DNA of 64,000 nucleotides from Candidatus Aminicenantes bacterium UBA6228 (GTDB lineage: Bacteria; Acidobacteriota; Aminicenantia; Aminicenantales; Saccharicenantaceae). The stretch spans positions 248,001 to 312,000 of the forward strand of contig DJWO01000014.1 in assembly GCA_002441005.1 (NCBI GenBank). The letters are read 5' to 3'. Positions 18,169-27,078 of the stretch are shown piece by piece. Made by a program: the position numbers and the translations under genes. The notes beneath the pieces were generated by a model. That model was not told where the DNA came from. It made no database searches and worked only from the letters and a program-made list of their open reading frames with translations. Within the stretch, counting starts at the first letter, position 1. Each line of letters begins with the position of its first letter.

Positions 18169-18413
18169 CCGTCAAGCTCCCCGGCTGAATTTAAGACTTC
18201 AACCGGCACCCCATTTTCTTCAATAATCAGGGTGGGAATCAGGACCGCACCAGATTCATCCCGCCGCAGAAATTTAACATAATCCCTGATCCTGGACCCG
18301 CCCTCTTTGGTGCTGACATTATACTCTCTAGCCTTAAGCTGGTTGGCCAGCATGAACTCTTTTAGCCGGTCACATTTGGAACAACCGGGAAGCGTGAACA
18401 TCAGAAAATCCAT
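18147..18413 (-). CDS. Glutaredoxin/thioredoxin-fold protein in RNR operon
   Basis: The 88-residue product starts with a beta strand and a redox motif, FTLPGCSKCDRLKEFM, giving C-x2-C on a thioredoxin fold. A later IPTLIIEENGVPVEV supplies the conserved cis-Pro segment. It lies between nrdD (26 bases) and nrdG (overlap of 22 bases). Some class III reductases take electrons from an NrdH-like redoxin rather than formate, as known for Methanosarcina; the position here suggests the same role, which is inference. A general glutaredoxin is the alternative. Confidence 0.8.
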   Translation of the reverse strand: MDFLMFTLPGCSKCDRLKEFMLANQLKAREYNVSTKEGGSRIRDYVKFLRRDESGAVLIPTLIIEENGVPVEVLNSAGELDGWLKSRV

Positions 18414-18439
18414 CTTTGGCTCCTGTTATAAATTATTAT

Positions 18440-20518
18440 TCATCCTATTTTGGTAAAAGTCGCCCGTTCCTCAAATTCTTGCTTCTTACCGTCATTCCAG
18501 GTGCCGATTGGCCGCAGGTAACCAACAATTCTGGAATAAACCTCAGTTTCGCTGCCGCACTCAGGGCAGGTAGGGTGTTCGCCCCGGATATAGCCGTGAC
18601 GCTCACAAACGCTGAAAGTGGGGGTAAGACTGAAATAAGGCAGCCTGGTTTCAGCTATTTTCTGCACTAACCGCCGGCAGGTCTGCCAGTCAATGGCTTC
18701 AGGCAGGAAAGCATGGAAAATCGTTCCGCCGGTATAAAGGGGCTGGATGTCCGCCTGGTGCTTTAAAGCTTCGAAAATATCCCTGGTAGCATCAACATTA
18801 AGCTGAGTCGAGTTGGTCAAATAAGGATGTTGATCAGTGCCAGAGGTATAAATATTCTTATATTTTTCCCGGTCAAGCCGGGCCAAACGGTAAGAAGTTG
18901 ATTCAGCTGGAGAAGCCTCCAGGTTATAAAGATGACCTGTTTCTTCCTGAAAATCTTTGAGTACTTCCCTCATAAAGTTCATCGTTTCGATGGTAAATTC
19001 TTTGCCTTCAGGTCTGCCAATTCCCTGGCCTAAGAAATTCAGGCAGGCTTCGTGCATCCCGCAGAGACCGATAGTTGAGAAGTGATTTTCAAAATGACCA
19101 AGATAGACCTTAGTATAGGGCATCAAACCCCGTTCGAGCATGTTATTGACCACTTCTCTTTTGGTTTCGAGGGCTTCTTTGGCCAGAGTCATCATTTCCC
19201 TGAGCTTGTCAAAAAATTCTTCCCTGGATTTAGCTTCATAGCCGATTCGGTTCAAATTAATGGTGACCACTCCGATTGAGCCAGTCTGGTCGCCAGCTCC
19301 CCACATATTACCCGGGCGTCTCTTCAGTTCCCTCATATCAAGATTCAGGCGACAGCACATCGCCCTGATATCGCCGGGATTTAGATTGGTCCCGATATAA
19401 TTCTGAAAATAAGGGATACCATATTTGGCTGTAGCTTCAAACAGCAAGCGGGCATTCGGACTGTCCCAGTCAAAGTCTCTGGTGAGATTGTAGGTCGGGA
19501 TGGGAAAAGTAAAAACCCGGCCTTTCTGGTCGCCCTCAATCATCAACTCAAGGAAGGCCCGGTTAATGAGATCCATCTCTGCCTGGTAATCGCCATAGCA
19601 GGAGTTAAGTTCTTTTCCTCCGACAATTGCTTTTTTATTTTTGAGATCTTCCGGTACCGTCCAGTCAAAAGTCAGATTGGAAAAGGGAGTTTGCCAGCCC
19701 CAGCGCGAGGGGACATTCAGGCCAAAAACCAGCTTCTGGATGTCCTGTTTGACCTGTTGATAGCTTAAATGATCAGCTCTGACAAAGGGCGCCAGAAAAG
19801 TATCAACGCTGGAGAAAGCCTGGGCCCCGGCAAACTCGGCCTGCATCGTGCCGATATAATTGACCATGTGCAGGGTAGCTGTCTCGAGGTGCTTGGCTGG
19901 ATGAGAATGAACCTGGTTAGGCACATGGCCGAAGCCCTTTCTCAGTAAATTTTCCATTGACCAACCGGCACAGTAACCGACAATCGGGTAAGAAAGATCA
20001 TGAATATGAAATTCTCCTGATTGATGAGCTTTTTTTATCCGTTCTGAATATAAATTGTTCAGGGCAAAATTGGCCAGCACCTCGCCTGAAATCCTGGCGT
20101 TGAGCCCGGAGAAGCTAACCTGACCCTCGTTGCTGTTCTCCCGGACTTTCCAGTCCTGATCATTGATATAATCTTTGATCAGGCGCTCCAGATTGAGACC
20201 TGTTTCCCTGGCTTCCCGGATAGTTTTATGCTTTTCCCGGTAAAGAATATAGGATCTGGCTACTTCATGATAGCCCTGCTTCATCAAGACCATTTCGACT
20301 ATGTCCTGAATCTGCTCAACGGAAGGAATGGTATAACCGCCGAACTTTTCTTCCAGCATGAAGACCACAATATCAGATATGTGCTGAGCTTCCATTAAAT
20401 CGTCCGTTCCCTGAGAACACATGGCTTTATAGATCGCCCTGGTAATTTTTTCCTGGGTAAAATCAACAATCGAACCATCGCGTTTCTTAATTCTGGAAAT
20501 CTGGTTTGTTTTGACCAT
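18440..20518 (-). CDS. nrdD: Anaerobic ribonucleoside-triphosphate reductase (class III)
   Basis: This glycyl-radical enzyme reduces ribonucleotides to deoxyribonucleotides without oxygen. Residues about 1-95 are an ATP-cone allosteric domain (IKKRDGSIVDFTQEKI). The barrel follows, with GLCGMHEACLNFLG near the thiyl-radical loop. Near the C-terminus a metal site (C-x2-H in VCERHGY, then CPEC) precedes SRIVGYLRP, whose Gly666 is the predicted radical residue. The 692-residue length is normal. It is the first gene of a leftward operon with a redoxin, nrdG and dut, 96 bases from the nearer of two putative NrdR boxes. AAGGAG precedes the ATG. Confidence 0.95.
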   Translation of the reverse strand: MVKTNQISRIKKRDGSIVDFTQEKITRAIYKAMCSQGTDDLMEAQHISDIVVFMLEEKFGGYTIPSVEQIQDIVEMVLMKQGYHEVARSYILYREKHKTIREARETGLNLERLIKDYINDQDWKVRENSNEGQVSFSGLNARISGEVLANFALNNLYSERIKKAHQSGEFHIHDLSYPIVGYCAGWSMENLLRKGFGHVPNQVHSHPAKHLETATLHMVNYIGTMQAEFAGAQAFSSVDTFLAPFVRADHLSYQQVKQDIQKLVFGLNVPSRWGWQTPFSNLTFDWTVPEDLKNKKAIVGGKELNSCYGDYQAEMDLINRAFLELMIEGDQKGRVFTFPIPTYNLTRDFDWDSPNARLLFEATAKYGIPYFQNYIGTNLNPGDIRAMCCRLNLDMRELKRRPGNMWGAGDQTGSIGVVTINLNRIGYEAKSREEFFDKLREMMTLAKEALETKREVVNNMLERGLMPYTKVYLGHFENHFSTIGLCGMHEACLNFLGQGIGRPEGKEFTIETMNFMREVLKDFQEETGHLYNLEASPAESTSYRLARLDREKYKNIYTSGTDQHPYLTNSTQLNVDATRDIFEALKHQADIQPLYTGGTIFHAFLPEAIDWQTCRRLVQKIAETRLPYFSLTPTFSVCERHGYIRGEHPTCPECGSETEVYSRIVGYLRPIGTWNDGKKQEFEERATFTKIG

Positions 20519-20614
20519 TAGCCTCTCCTTGTATTTTTCTCCAATTTTGTCCGTGTACTGCCCTGGAAAGCCTGTTTTGTGCTAAAATCTAATTGAAAAA
20601 GGGAAAACATTGAA

Positions 20615-20662
20615 AAACAATATCTTGAGTCATAATCAGCCCTTGGATACTAAATGTTGTGC
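20615..20662. promoter_or_regulatory. Tandem NrdR-box-like operators upstream of nrdD
   Basis: Box 1 (20615-20630, AAACAATATCTTGAGT) matches the NrdR consensus acaCwATATaTwGtgt at 13 of 16 positions. Box 2 (20647-20662, ATACTAAATGTTGTGC) matches at 12 of 16. Both keep the C-w-A half and T-w-G half. Their start-to-start distance is 32 bases, the three-helical-turn spacing usual for paired NrdR boxes. They lie 97-144 bases upstream of the nrdD start. Low dATP-type control of the whole operon by NrdR is inferred; nrdR is not in the window. Confidence 0.65.
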
Positions 20663-20748
20663 TTTCGAGCCTTAATATAGTTCCAGGTAAAGCCTGATGT
20701 CAAGTTAATTTTTAGAAATTTTTAGAAAATTTTTTTCAGGGGGAAAAA

Positions 20749-21153
20749 ATGCTTAAACTGGACGTTATGACCGCCAGAAAAGAAGAATTCGTTGATATAA
20801 CCGAACTGGTGGCTCAAGCCATCCGGCTTAGTAAACTGGCCCGGGGGATAGCTCTGGTCTATGTTCCCCACACCACTTGCGGTCTAACTATCAACGAAAA
20901 TGCCGATTCCGATGTGGCCGCCGATATTCTGCTGGCCCTGAGAAGGGCTGTGCCTGATAATTTGCCCTATGCCCATCTTGAAGGTAACTCCACGGCGCAT
21001 ATTAAGGCTTCTCTCACCGGCAGTTCACTCCAGATTATGGTCGAAGACGGTGAGCTTCAGCTTGGCCAGTGGCAGGGAATTTTCCTGTGCGAATTCGATG
21101 GGCCGAGGAAAAGGCAGGTCTGGATCCAGATCAGTCAGGGCAGCCAGCTCTAA
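20749..21153 (+). CDS. YjbQ family protein (UPF0047)
   Basis: The 134-residue product is a full-length YjbQ-family protein. Signatures are LVYVPHTTCGLTINENADSD, HLEGNSTAHIKASLTGSS and LGQWQGIFLCEFDGPRKRQV, which carry the conserved His and acidic residues of the trimeric active site. Members show weak thiamine-phosphate synthase activity in vitro, but their physiological role is unsettled. It is divergent from nrdD, sharing a 230-base intergenic region that holds the NrdR-like boxes, so these might also affect it. GGGGGA precedes the ATG. Confidence 0.9.
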   Translation: MLKLDVMTARKEEFVDITELVAQAIRLSKLARGIALVYVPHTTCGLTINENADSDVAADILLALRRAVPDNLPYAHLEGNSTAHIKASLTGSSLQIMVEDGELQLGQWQGIFLCEFDGPRKRQVWIQISQGSQL

Positions 21154-21202
21154 TCTGTTTCAGTTAAGTCAGGGATAACTGGCGAAAAATCAGGGGGCTA
21201 AT

Positions 21203-22546
21203 TTAAGCTTTTGGCCGGGCTGCTTCCAGCCTTCCCCCCTCTCTGGAGTCTGCTCTCTTCAAAAGGTAGGAGAAGACCAGCCCGATTAAACCCAGACTGG
21301 CAAACATCAAAGAAGAAGCTGTATAAGAATGAGTTCGATCCCGGAGAAAACCATTGAGCAACGGGAATAAACCCAAACCGATATTCTGAATGGCAGTCAT
21401 CAGACCAAAGGCTGTTCCCGTCCATTCTTCCTTGACCACTAATGGAACCGATGGCCACAGAGCCGCTGGCACCAGGACAAAAGCCAGGCCCAGGAAAATC
21501 ATGGGGTAGGCTGGATAAATTGAGGTCAGGCCCATTAAAAGATGACAGGGAATAAGAACCAGAGAGCCAAAGACCATCAGGCTTGCCCGCCGGCCAATGC
21601 GGTCAATTAATCTTCCAGCTAAAGGGGCAAAAATCATCGAAGCAAAGATGATAATGGAGCTGATGCCGCCGGCCGTACTGAACAGATGCAAGAAATTATT
21701 AAAGACCTGAGCTAAAAAGTCGCCAGAAGATTCGGCCGTTCTGGCGATGCCCCATTTGTCAACAAAGAAATCGGTGGATAGGGCGGTAAAGGGGAAAATA
21801 GCTGAATAAAAGGTAAAGCAGAGGGCGGTGGTATACCAGAAAGTTGGCTTAAAGTTTTTTACCTCTTTCAAATTTATTTTTTCGGCCGCACTCTCATTTT
21901 TGAGGTTTAATACTTTTTCTCCCCGCTTATCCAGCAGGGCATAAAGAATATTTCCGAGAAGAGACAAGCCACAGGCTAAAACTGCGGCCAGCAAAGCGAA
22001 GCGAAAGCCGCCAAAATAACGGGAGATCAGCTCACCGGTATTAAAAGCAAAAAGAGAGCCTAAACGGCTAATAGTTAGAGTTACGCCAAAGGAAAAGGCT
22101 AGCTCTTTACTCCTGAACCAGCGGGCTAACATAGCACTTTGAGCCACAATTAATGGTTCTGAGCCGGCTCCAAAAATAAAGCGTCCCAGGAAGAAAACGG
22201 GAATGCTCCTGGCTTTCCAGACAATGACTGCCCCAATAAAAACCAGGCAGGAAAAAAGCAAACTGGATTTTCTTGTCCCCAGTTTGTCAACCAGAACACC
22301 GCCAATTAGAACTGCCAGGACAGCCGCTAAGCTATACATGGTAAAAAAGGTACCAACCGTCTGACGGGCCGCCTGTAACTCCTCGATGAGCGAGGGGGCA
22401 ATAGCGGAGACGATGTCATAAGCAAAATAGCAGCCAAAGGAGAGTGAAGCGATAAAGGCCAGGACTAAATAACGGTAAAATTTGCTGGCCGGATTAAGCC
22501 AACCTGGTCTTTTAACTTCAGGATCGGTCACAATCAATTTCTCCAT
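21203..22546 (-). CDS. Major facilitator superfamily transporter
   Basis: The 447-residue protein shows about twelve membrane helices in two halves, with a long charged central loop (about residues 200-225). The MFS loop 2-3 signature appears as GGVLVDKLGTRKSS, and its counterpart in the second half as GRLIDRIGRRAS. It is closest in feel to the anion/organic-acid (OFA/ACS) type permeases, but no substrate motif decides this. A promoter-like pair lies immediately upstream and would leave a very short leader without an obvious Shine-Dalgarno sequence. It converges on yjbQ. Confidence 0.85.
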   Translation of the reverse strand: MEKLIVTDPEVKRPGWLNPASKFYRYLVLAFIASLSFGCYFAYDIVSAIAPSLIEELQAARQTVGTFFTMYSLAAVLAVLIGGVLVDKLGTRKSSLLFSCLVFIGAVIVWKARSIPVFFLGRFIFGAGSEPLIVAQSAMLARWFRSKELAFSFGVTLTISRLGSLFAFNTGELISRYFGGFRFALLAAVLACGLSLLGNILYALLDKRGEKVLNLKNESAAEKINLKEVKNFKPTFWYTTALCFTFYSAIFPFTALSTDFFVDKWGIARTAESSGDFLAQVFNNFLHLFSTAGGISSIIIFASMIFAPLAGRLIDRIGRRASLMVFGSLVLIPCHLLMGLTSIYPAYPMIFLGLAFVLVPAALWPSVPLVVKEEWTGTAFGLMTAIQNIGLGLFPLLNGFLRDRTHSYTASSLMFASLGLIGLVFSYLLKRADSREGGRLEAARPKA

Positions 22547-22564
22547 CCAAGGCGTTTAAGCCAA

Positions 22565-22591
22565 ACTATAACACGGGCAGGAATAAGTCAA
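22565..22591 (-). promoter_or_regulatory. Candidate promoter of the MFS gene
   Basis: On the minus strand TTGACT (22591-22586) and TATAGT (22570-22565) are separated by 15 bases. Predicted transcription would begin about 12 bases before the ATG at 22546. The spacer is shorter than the usual 17. Confidence 0.4.
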
Positions 22592-22693
22592 CCCAATTCT
22601 TCCCGAGACCGGTCCTCCTCCAACAGTCTTCTTGACCTGTCTGATTATTTTGAAGTTAAATATAGTCAATAGAAAAGAAGGAAGGAGAAACAA

Positions 22694-24430
22694 ATGAAAC
22701 CTGCTTATAATTCAGGTTCGGCTGCCTGGCCGTTGATTGGTGTTATTTTATCTATCATCCTGGTGGTGGGAGGAGCCTTTACTCTCTATCACACTAAAGG
22801 CCAGACCATTACTGTTCAGGATATTTCTTCGGCTTCGAAAATTGCCGGTCTGGACTTGACCCTCAAAGAACAAAAGATGATGCTGCCCAGCCTCAAGGAA
22901 AACCTGGCCAGCTATAAAAAGATGCGTCAGATACCTTTAGAAAATTCCGTTTCACCGGCTCTAATCTTTAACCCTTTGCCGGCCGGCTTTGATTTAAAAT
23001 CAATAGAGACTGAAGATAAATTTATCTATGCTGAGCCAGCCACGGTTGAGGTGCCTGAAAGTCAGGAAACCTTAGCCTTTTATCCGGTGACTGATCTGGC
23101 CTGGCTGATAAAAAACAGAAGAATCAGCTCGGAATATCTGACCCGGATCTATCTTGAGCGCCTGAAAAAATATGGGCAGAAGCTTCATTGTGTCGTCACT
23201 TTGACTGAGGACTTAGCTTTAAAACAGGCCAGGCAGGCCGATGAAGAGCTGGCCAACGGCATTTATCGCGGCCCGCTGCATGGTATTCCCTATGGGTTAA
23301 AGGATTTAATCGCCGTCCCAGGATACCCAACTACCTGGGGTTCGCCAATTTACAAAAATCAGATACTGGATGAGGAAGCGACTGTTTATAAAAAACTAAG
23401 GGAAGCTGGAGCCGTCCTGGTCGCCAAGCTGAGCCTGGGCGAGCTGGCCATGGATGATGTCTGGTTTGGTGGCCAGACCCGCAATCCCTGGGATCCTGAT
23501 CAGGGTTCAAGCGGTTCTTCGGCTGGTTCAGCTTCAGCCACCGCTGCTGGCCTGGTGGCTTTTGCCATTGGAACCGAGACCTGGGGATCGATTGTTTCTC
23601 CTTCCACCCGCTGCGGCGTCTCAGGACTCAGGCCGACCTTTGGCCGGGTTAGCCGTCACGGAGCTATGGCCCTCAGCTGGAGCATGGATAAGATTGGGCC
23701 AATCGCCAGGTCAGTTGAAGATCTGGCTCTTATTTTCCAGGAGATCATCGGCCCGGATGGCCAGGACCAGACAGTCTATGATCTGCCCTTTTCCTATGAT
23801 GGCCAGTCTGACCTGAAAAAGATCAGGATCGGCTATTATAAAAAGAGCTTCGATCAGGCCCGCCGCCATAAGGAAAAATATCTGGCTGTCCTTGAGGCCT
23901 TAAAATCCTCAGGTCTTGAGCTTCAGGAAATAGAACTGCCCGGAATTGACCCTGAGATAATCAGCTTTATTCTTAATGCCGAAGCCGGAGCGGCTTTTGA
24001 CCAGCTGACCAGAACCAACCAGGATGAGCTGATGGTCAGGCAAAGAGCGGGTGACTGGCCAGATATTTTCAGGCAGTCGCGATTTGTTCCGGCCGTTGAA
24101 TATATTCAAGCCAACCGGTTGAGGACCATCCTTATTGAGCAACTGGCTTTGAAGCTTAAAGACATTGACGTTTACCTGGATACACCCTCCGGCCCCAGCC
24201 TCCTTCTGACCAACCTGACCGGACAGCCAACGGTAGTTGTTCCCTGTGGTTTTGACGATCAGGGCCATCCGGTGGGTATAACTTTTATTGCCAATCTCTT
24301 TAAAGAAGGTCAGGCTCTCCGGCTGGCCAAAGCTTATCAGCAAGCAACCGGTTTTCAGCTAAAACATCCAGATCTGAGCCGTCTGGAGCAAATCAAAGAT
24401 TCTCCTCATTCAGAAGAGGAAGAAGATTGA
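22694..24430 (+). CDS. Membrane-anchored amidase-signature hydrolase
   Basis: This 578-residue protein hydrolyses amide bonds by the Ser-cisSer-Lys mechanism. The Lys lies in GIPYGLKDLIAVPG, the Gly/Ser-rich signature in GSSGSSAGSASATAAG, and the nucleophile region in TETWGSIVSPST. A hydrophobic segment at about residues 11-30 is a membrane anchor or uncleaved signal, which GatA lacks, and there are no gatB or gatC neighbours. It therefore looks like an exported or membrane-bound amidase, perhaps for peptides or amides in the periplasm, rather than a tRNA amidotransferase. GAAGGAGAAA precedes the ATG. Confidence 0.88.
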   Translation: MKPAYNSGSAAWPLIGVILSIILVVGGAFTLYHTKGQTITVQDISSASKIAGLDLTLKEQKMMLPSLKENLASYKKMRQIPLENSVSPALIFNPLPAGFDLKSIETEDKFIYAEPATVEVPESQETLAFYPVTDLAWLIKNRRISSEYLTRIYLERLKKYGQKLHCVVTLTEDLALKQARQADEELANGIYRGPLHGIPYGLKDLIAVPGYPTTWGSPIYKNQILDEEATVYKKLREAGAVLVAKLSLGELAMDDVWFGGQTRNPWDPDQGSSGSSAGSASATAAGLVAFAIGTETWGSIVSPSTRCGVSGLRPTFGRVSRHGAMALSWSMDKIGPIARSVEDLALIFQEIIGPDGQDQTVYDLPFSYDGQSDLKKIRIGYYKKSFDQARRHKEKYLAVLEALKSSGLELQEIELPGIDPEIISFILNAEAGAAFDQLTRTNQDELMVRQRAGDWPDIFRQSRFVPAVEYIQANRLRTILIEQLALKLKDIDVYLDTPSGPSLLLTNLTGQPTVVVPCGFDDQGHPVGITFIANLFKEGQALRLAKAYQQATGFQLKHPDLSRLEQIKDSPHSEEEED

Positions 24431-24444
24431 ACGGCTTAAAAGGA

Positions 24445-24471
24445 TTGAAGTTTGGCTTCAGGTTATATAAT
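24445..24471 (+). promoter_or_regulatory. Candidate promoter of pgi, nearly leaderless
   Basis: TTGAAG at 24445-24450 and a perfect TATAAT at 24466-24471 are 15 bases apart. The -10 ends only nine bases before the ATG at 24481, so transcription would start about three bases before the codon, with no Shine-Dalgarno sequence. Confidence 0.45.
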
Positions 24472-24480
24472 TAAAAAACA

Positions 24481-26145
24481 ATGAAAATATTAGAAGTTAA
24501 AAATATCGAAAAATTTAAAAAGACTCTACGGGCTTCTTTTGAGGATTTAAAGGAGAATCAAATTGTGGAAAGGATCCTCAAAAGAGATTTTACTATCTGG
24601 AAAGACAGGGACGAAGAAATATCTAACCGTTTGGGCTGGCTGGATAGTCTCCAGAGAACCAGGCCTTTCTTCACCCGGTATGAGCAACTGGCTAAGGAAA
24701 TTAAGGACTCGGGTGTCAGCCGGATTTTACTTCTGGGCATGGGAGGCTCCAGCCTGGCCCCAGCCGTTATCAGCCAGATTTATCCTTTGAAACCTGATTA
24801 TCCCGTCCTTTCCATCCTTGATTCCACCTGTCCACTGACTGTCATCCGGGCCAGAAACACCCTTGCTCGGGAGAAAACGCTTTTTGTGGTCTCATCAAAA
24901 AGCGGCACGACGGCTGAAACCATTAACCTGTTTAGATTTTTCTATGACCAGGCCGAACAAAAATCCGGGGTTAAAGCTTCAGAGGAATTTATAGCTATCA
25001 CCGATCCTCAGACTCCCCTTGAAGCCTTAGGGAAAAAACTCGGGTTAAAGCAGATTATAGCCGGTTTACCAGATGTCGGTGGCCGTTTTTCTGCCCTGTC
25101 ACCTTTCGGCCTGCTGCCAGCTGCTCTGATAGGGGCAGATCTGGAAGCTTTCTCCACCCTGGCTGAAGATAGCCAGTCTGATCTTCAGGTTCTTAAAGAC
25201 CAGCACCTGGGGGTAATCCTGGGGACAATTTTTGGCACCCTTTATTCATCTGGTTTCAACAAGCTGACCCTGGTTATGCCATCCCGGCTAATACCCTTCG
25301 GCCGGTGGATTGAACAATTGATAGCCGAAAGTACGGGGAAAGAGGGCCAGGGAATTGTGCCAGTTCTTGAACCTCTGCCTGTTTCACCAGAGGCTTACTC
25401 GCCGGACAGGATCTTTGTTACCCTGAGCTTAAAAAGTGAAAATGATCCTTTCTGGCTTAAACGGCTGGAAACCATAGAGAAATCTGGCCTCCCCTGTCTC
25501 CATCTAAGTCTTTCACCTCTGGAATTAGCCGAGGATTTTTTTGTCTGGGAAATAGCTACGGCTATAGCTGGATATTTCTTAAGGATTAATCCTTTCGACC
25601 AGCCTGATGTCGAGCTGACTAAAAAGAAAACCAGGGAAATCCTTGAGCAGCCAGAAAGCCTTAGCCTGGAAGGCTATCTATCAAGTGAAAATGAGGAGGA
25701 AATTGATCAGGCCATCAGATTATTATTATTCGGCCAAACCCATTCTTCTGATTACCTGAGTTTGCTCGTCTATTTGCCATCAGATGACAACCTGAATACT
25801 GCTCTGGACAATTTAGCCAGGCAGATTACCGATAAAACCCATCTGCCCTGCACCTGGAATTATGGTCCCGCCTACCTTCATTCCACCGGTCAGCTCTATA
25901 AGGGAGATTCAGGTCAGGGACGTTTTCTTGGTCTCTTTCACGATAATACCGGCGAAGAAATAGCTATTCGCCCTGCCCTTGAATGGCCGCCTACCGCCCC
26001 TTCTTTTAATCGTCTGTTTAGAGCTCAAGCTCTCGGCGATCTGGCCGCTCTGCAGGCCAAAAAAAGGAAGGCCTTATTTCTCAACCTAAAAGGGAATCTG
26101 GTAAAAAATATCTTTACTTTAAATGAACTGGTGAGAAATCTTTAA
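24481..26145 (+). CDS. pgi: Glucose-6-phosphate isomerase
   Basis: This cytosolic enzyme interconverts glucose 6-phosphate and fructose 6-phosphate. The sugar-isomerase (SIS) fold is visible in ILLLGMGGSSLAPAV and VSSKSGTTAET, which bind the phosphate. The N-terminus, with DFTIWKDRDEEISNRLGWLD, resembles the isomerase half of bifunctional transaldolase/glucose-6-phosphate isomerase fusions rather than the classical Pgi. No transaldolase part is present; the reading frame begins at the isomerase. The length of 554 residues fits that half. The gene stands alone between the amidase gene and a convergent secreted protein. Confidence 0.88.
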   Translation: MKILEVKNIEKFKKTLRASFEDLKENQIVERILKRDFTIWKDRDEEISNRLGWLDSLQRTRPFFTRYEQLAKEIKDSGVSRILLLGMGGSSLAPAVISQIYPLKPDYPVLSILDSTCPLTVIRARNTLAREKTLFVVSSKSGTTAETINLFRFFYDQAEQKSGVKASEEFIAITDPQTPLEALGKKLGLKQIIAGLPDVGGRFSALSPFGLLPAALIGADLEAFSTLAEDSQSDLQVLKDQHLGVILGTIFGTLYSSGFNKLTLVMPSRLIPFGRWIEQLIAESTGKEGQGIVPVLEPLPVSPEAYSPDRIFVTLSLKSENDPFWLKRLETIEKSGLPCLHLSLSPLELAEDFFVWEIATAIAGYFLRINPFDQPDVELTKKKTREILEQPESLSLEGYLSSENEEEIDQAIRLLLFGQTHSSDYLSLLVYLPSDDNLNTALDNLARQITDKTHLPCTWNYGPAYLHSTGQLYKGDSGQGRFLGLFHDNTGEEIAIRPALEWPPTAPSFNRLFRAQALGDLAALQAKKRKALFLNLKGNLVKNIFTLNELVRNL

Positions 26146-26171
26146 ATTCTGACGTTAATAAGAAATAAAAA

Positions 26172-26192
26172 AGGGGAGAATAAATCTCCCCT
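26172..26192 (-). terminator. Rho-independent terminator of the secreted-protein gene
   Basis: AGGGGAGA (26172-26179), a five-base loop and TCTCCCCT (26185-26192) form a perfect 8-bp stem. On the minus strand it is followed by six T residues. It lies 26 bases after the stop of the gene at 26218-26940 and could also slow read-through from pgi. Confidence 0.8.
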
Positions 26193-26217
26193 GTCATCAT
26201 TAATCTGAAAAGAAAAA

Positions 26218-26940
26218 TTAATACATCCCGCAGAAGACAACGTCGGCTGAGAAAATTTCTTTAGTTTTAGCGGTGACTCTTTTATCAACCTGATCTTTAA
26301 CATTCAAATAAAACCAGAAGCGGTCAAAAAGCCTTAATTTAGAGAGATAAAAACGGGCATAATCGCTCACATTATTTATAATAATTCTGGCTACTTCCTT
26401 GCCCTTCTTGTCCTGGATGACCAGATGAGTAACTGGAGCGGTGGTCTGGCCCTGTTTTACTTCTGATTTTTGCAGAAAGCCATAAACTTTAACCTTGGTT
26501 TTACCCTGCCATTCATTCGGCTTATTGATTGCAGTAATATTCAAAGCTACGTATTCATCTCTGACGCTTAATGGAAAATAGTCACTTAAATCAGGTTCAC
26601 CAGTCCGGGTATAAATATTACGGTAACCATTAGCTTCTTTGAGATCAATAGAATTGGCCACAGCCAGATTAGCCTTGTCGGGAAGAATAGTAGCGGCCAC
26701 TCTAATCTGTTTACCTATCAGGCTTTCAGTTCCACCTTCAAGATTACCACTGATAACAATATCTAAGCCCTGAGCTTCTGGCAGATAGAGATACTTGCCA
26801 ACAGCTGTCTTGACTGTGCCTTCGAATATTTTTTCCTGGGCCGGAGTACTGGCCTGCTGACCGAAAGCGGCCATTGAGCCGAGGGTAATAAGACCAATAT
26901 TGAGGATAATACTAAGTGCAACTTTTTTCCAGGAAGCCAT
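26218..26940 (-). CDS. Secreted hypothetical protein
   Basis: I do not recognise a family. The 240-residue product has a signal peptide (about residues 1-28, with SIILNIGLITLGSMAAFGQ). The mature part is mainly beta, with two similar segments: the first about residues 39-100 (FEGTVKTAVGKYLYLPEAQG, IVISGNLEGG) and the second about 125-185 with LNITAINKPNEWQGKTKVKV. These may be OB-like or SH3-like barrels. GGAGG lies eight bases before the ATG, and a strong terminator follows. It is a likely periplasmic protein of unknown role. Confidence 0.65.
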   Translation of the reverse strand: MASWKKVALSIILNIGLITLGSMAAFGQQASTPAQEKIFEGTVKTAVGKYLYLPEAQGLDIVISGNLEGGTESLIGKQIRVAATILPDKANLAVANSIDLKEANGYRNIYTRTGEPDLSDYFPLSVRDEYVALNITAINKPNEWQGKTKVKVYGFLQKSEVKQGQTTAPVTHLVIQDKKGKEVARIIINNVSDYARFYLSKLRLFDRFWFYLNVKDQVDKRVTAKTKEIFSADVVFCGMY

Positions 26941-27078
26941 CTCCTATACCTCCATTTCACGTTTATAAAGTCAAAGAAATTTTTAGATTCTTCCCTCTGT
27001 CCTTTCTTTTTAGAATGGACTGGAAGATGTCTTTATATCACTGATTTTATTAAAAGTAAAGAAAAAAGTGAGCCTGTT

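Noticed and set aside
22694..24430. GatA of the tRNA amidotransferase
   Set aside because: The amidase signature fits, but there is an N-terminal membrane anchor and no gatB or gatC neighbour.
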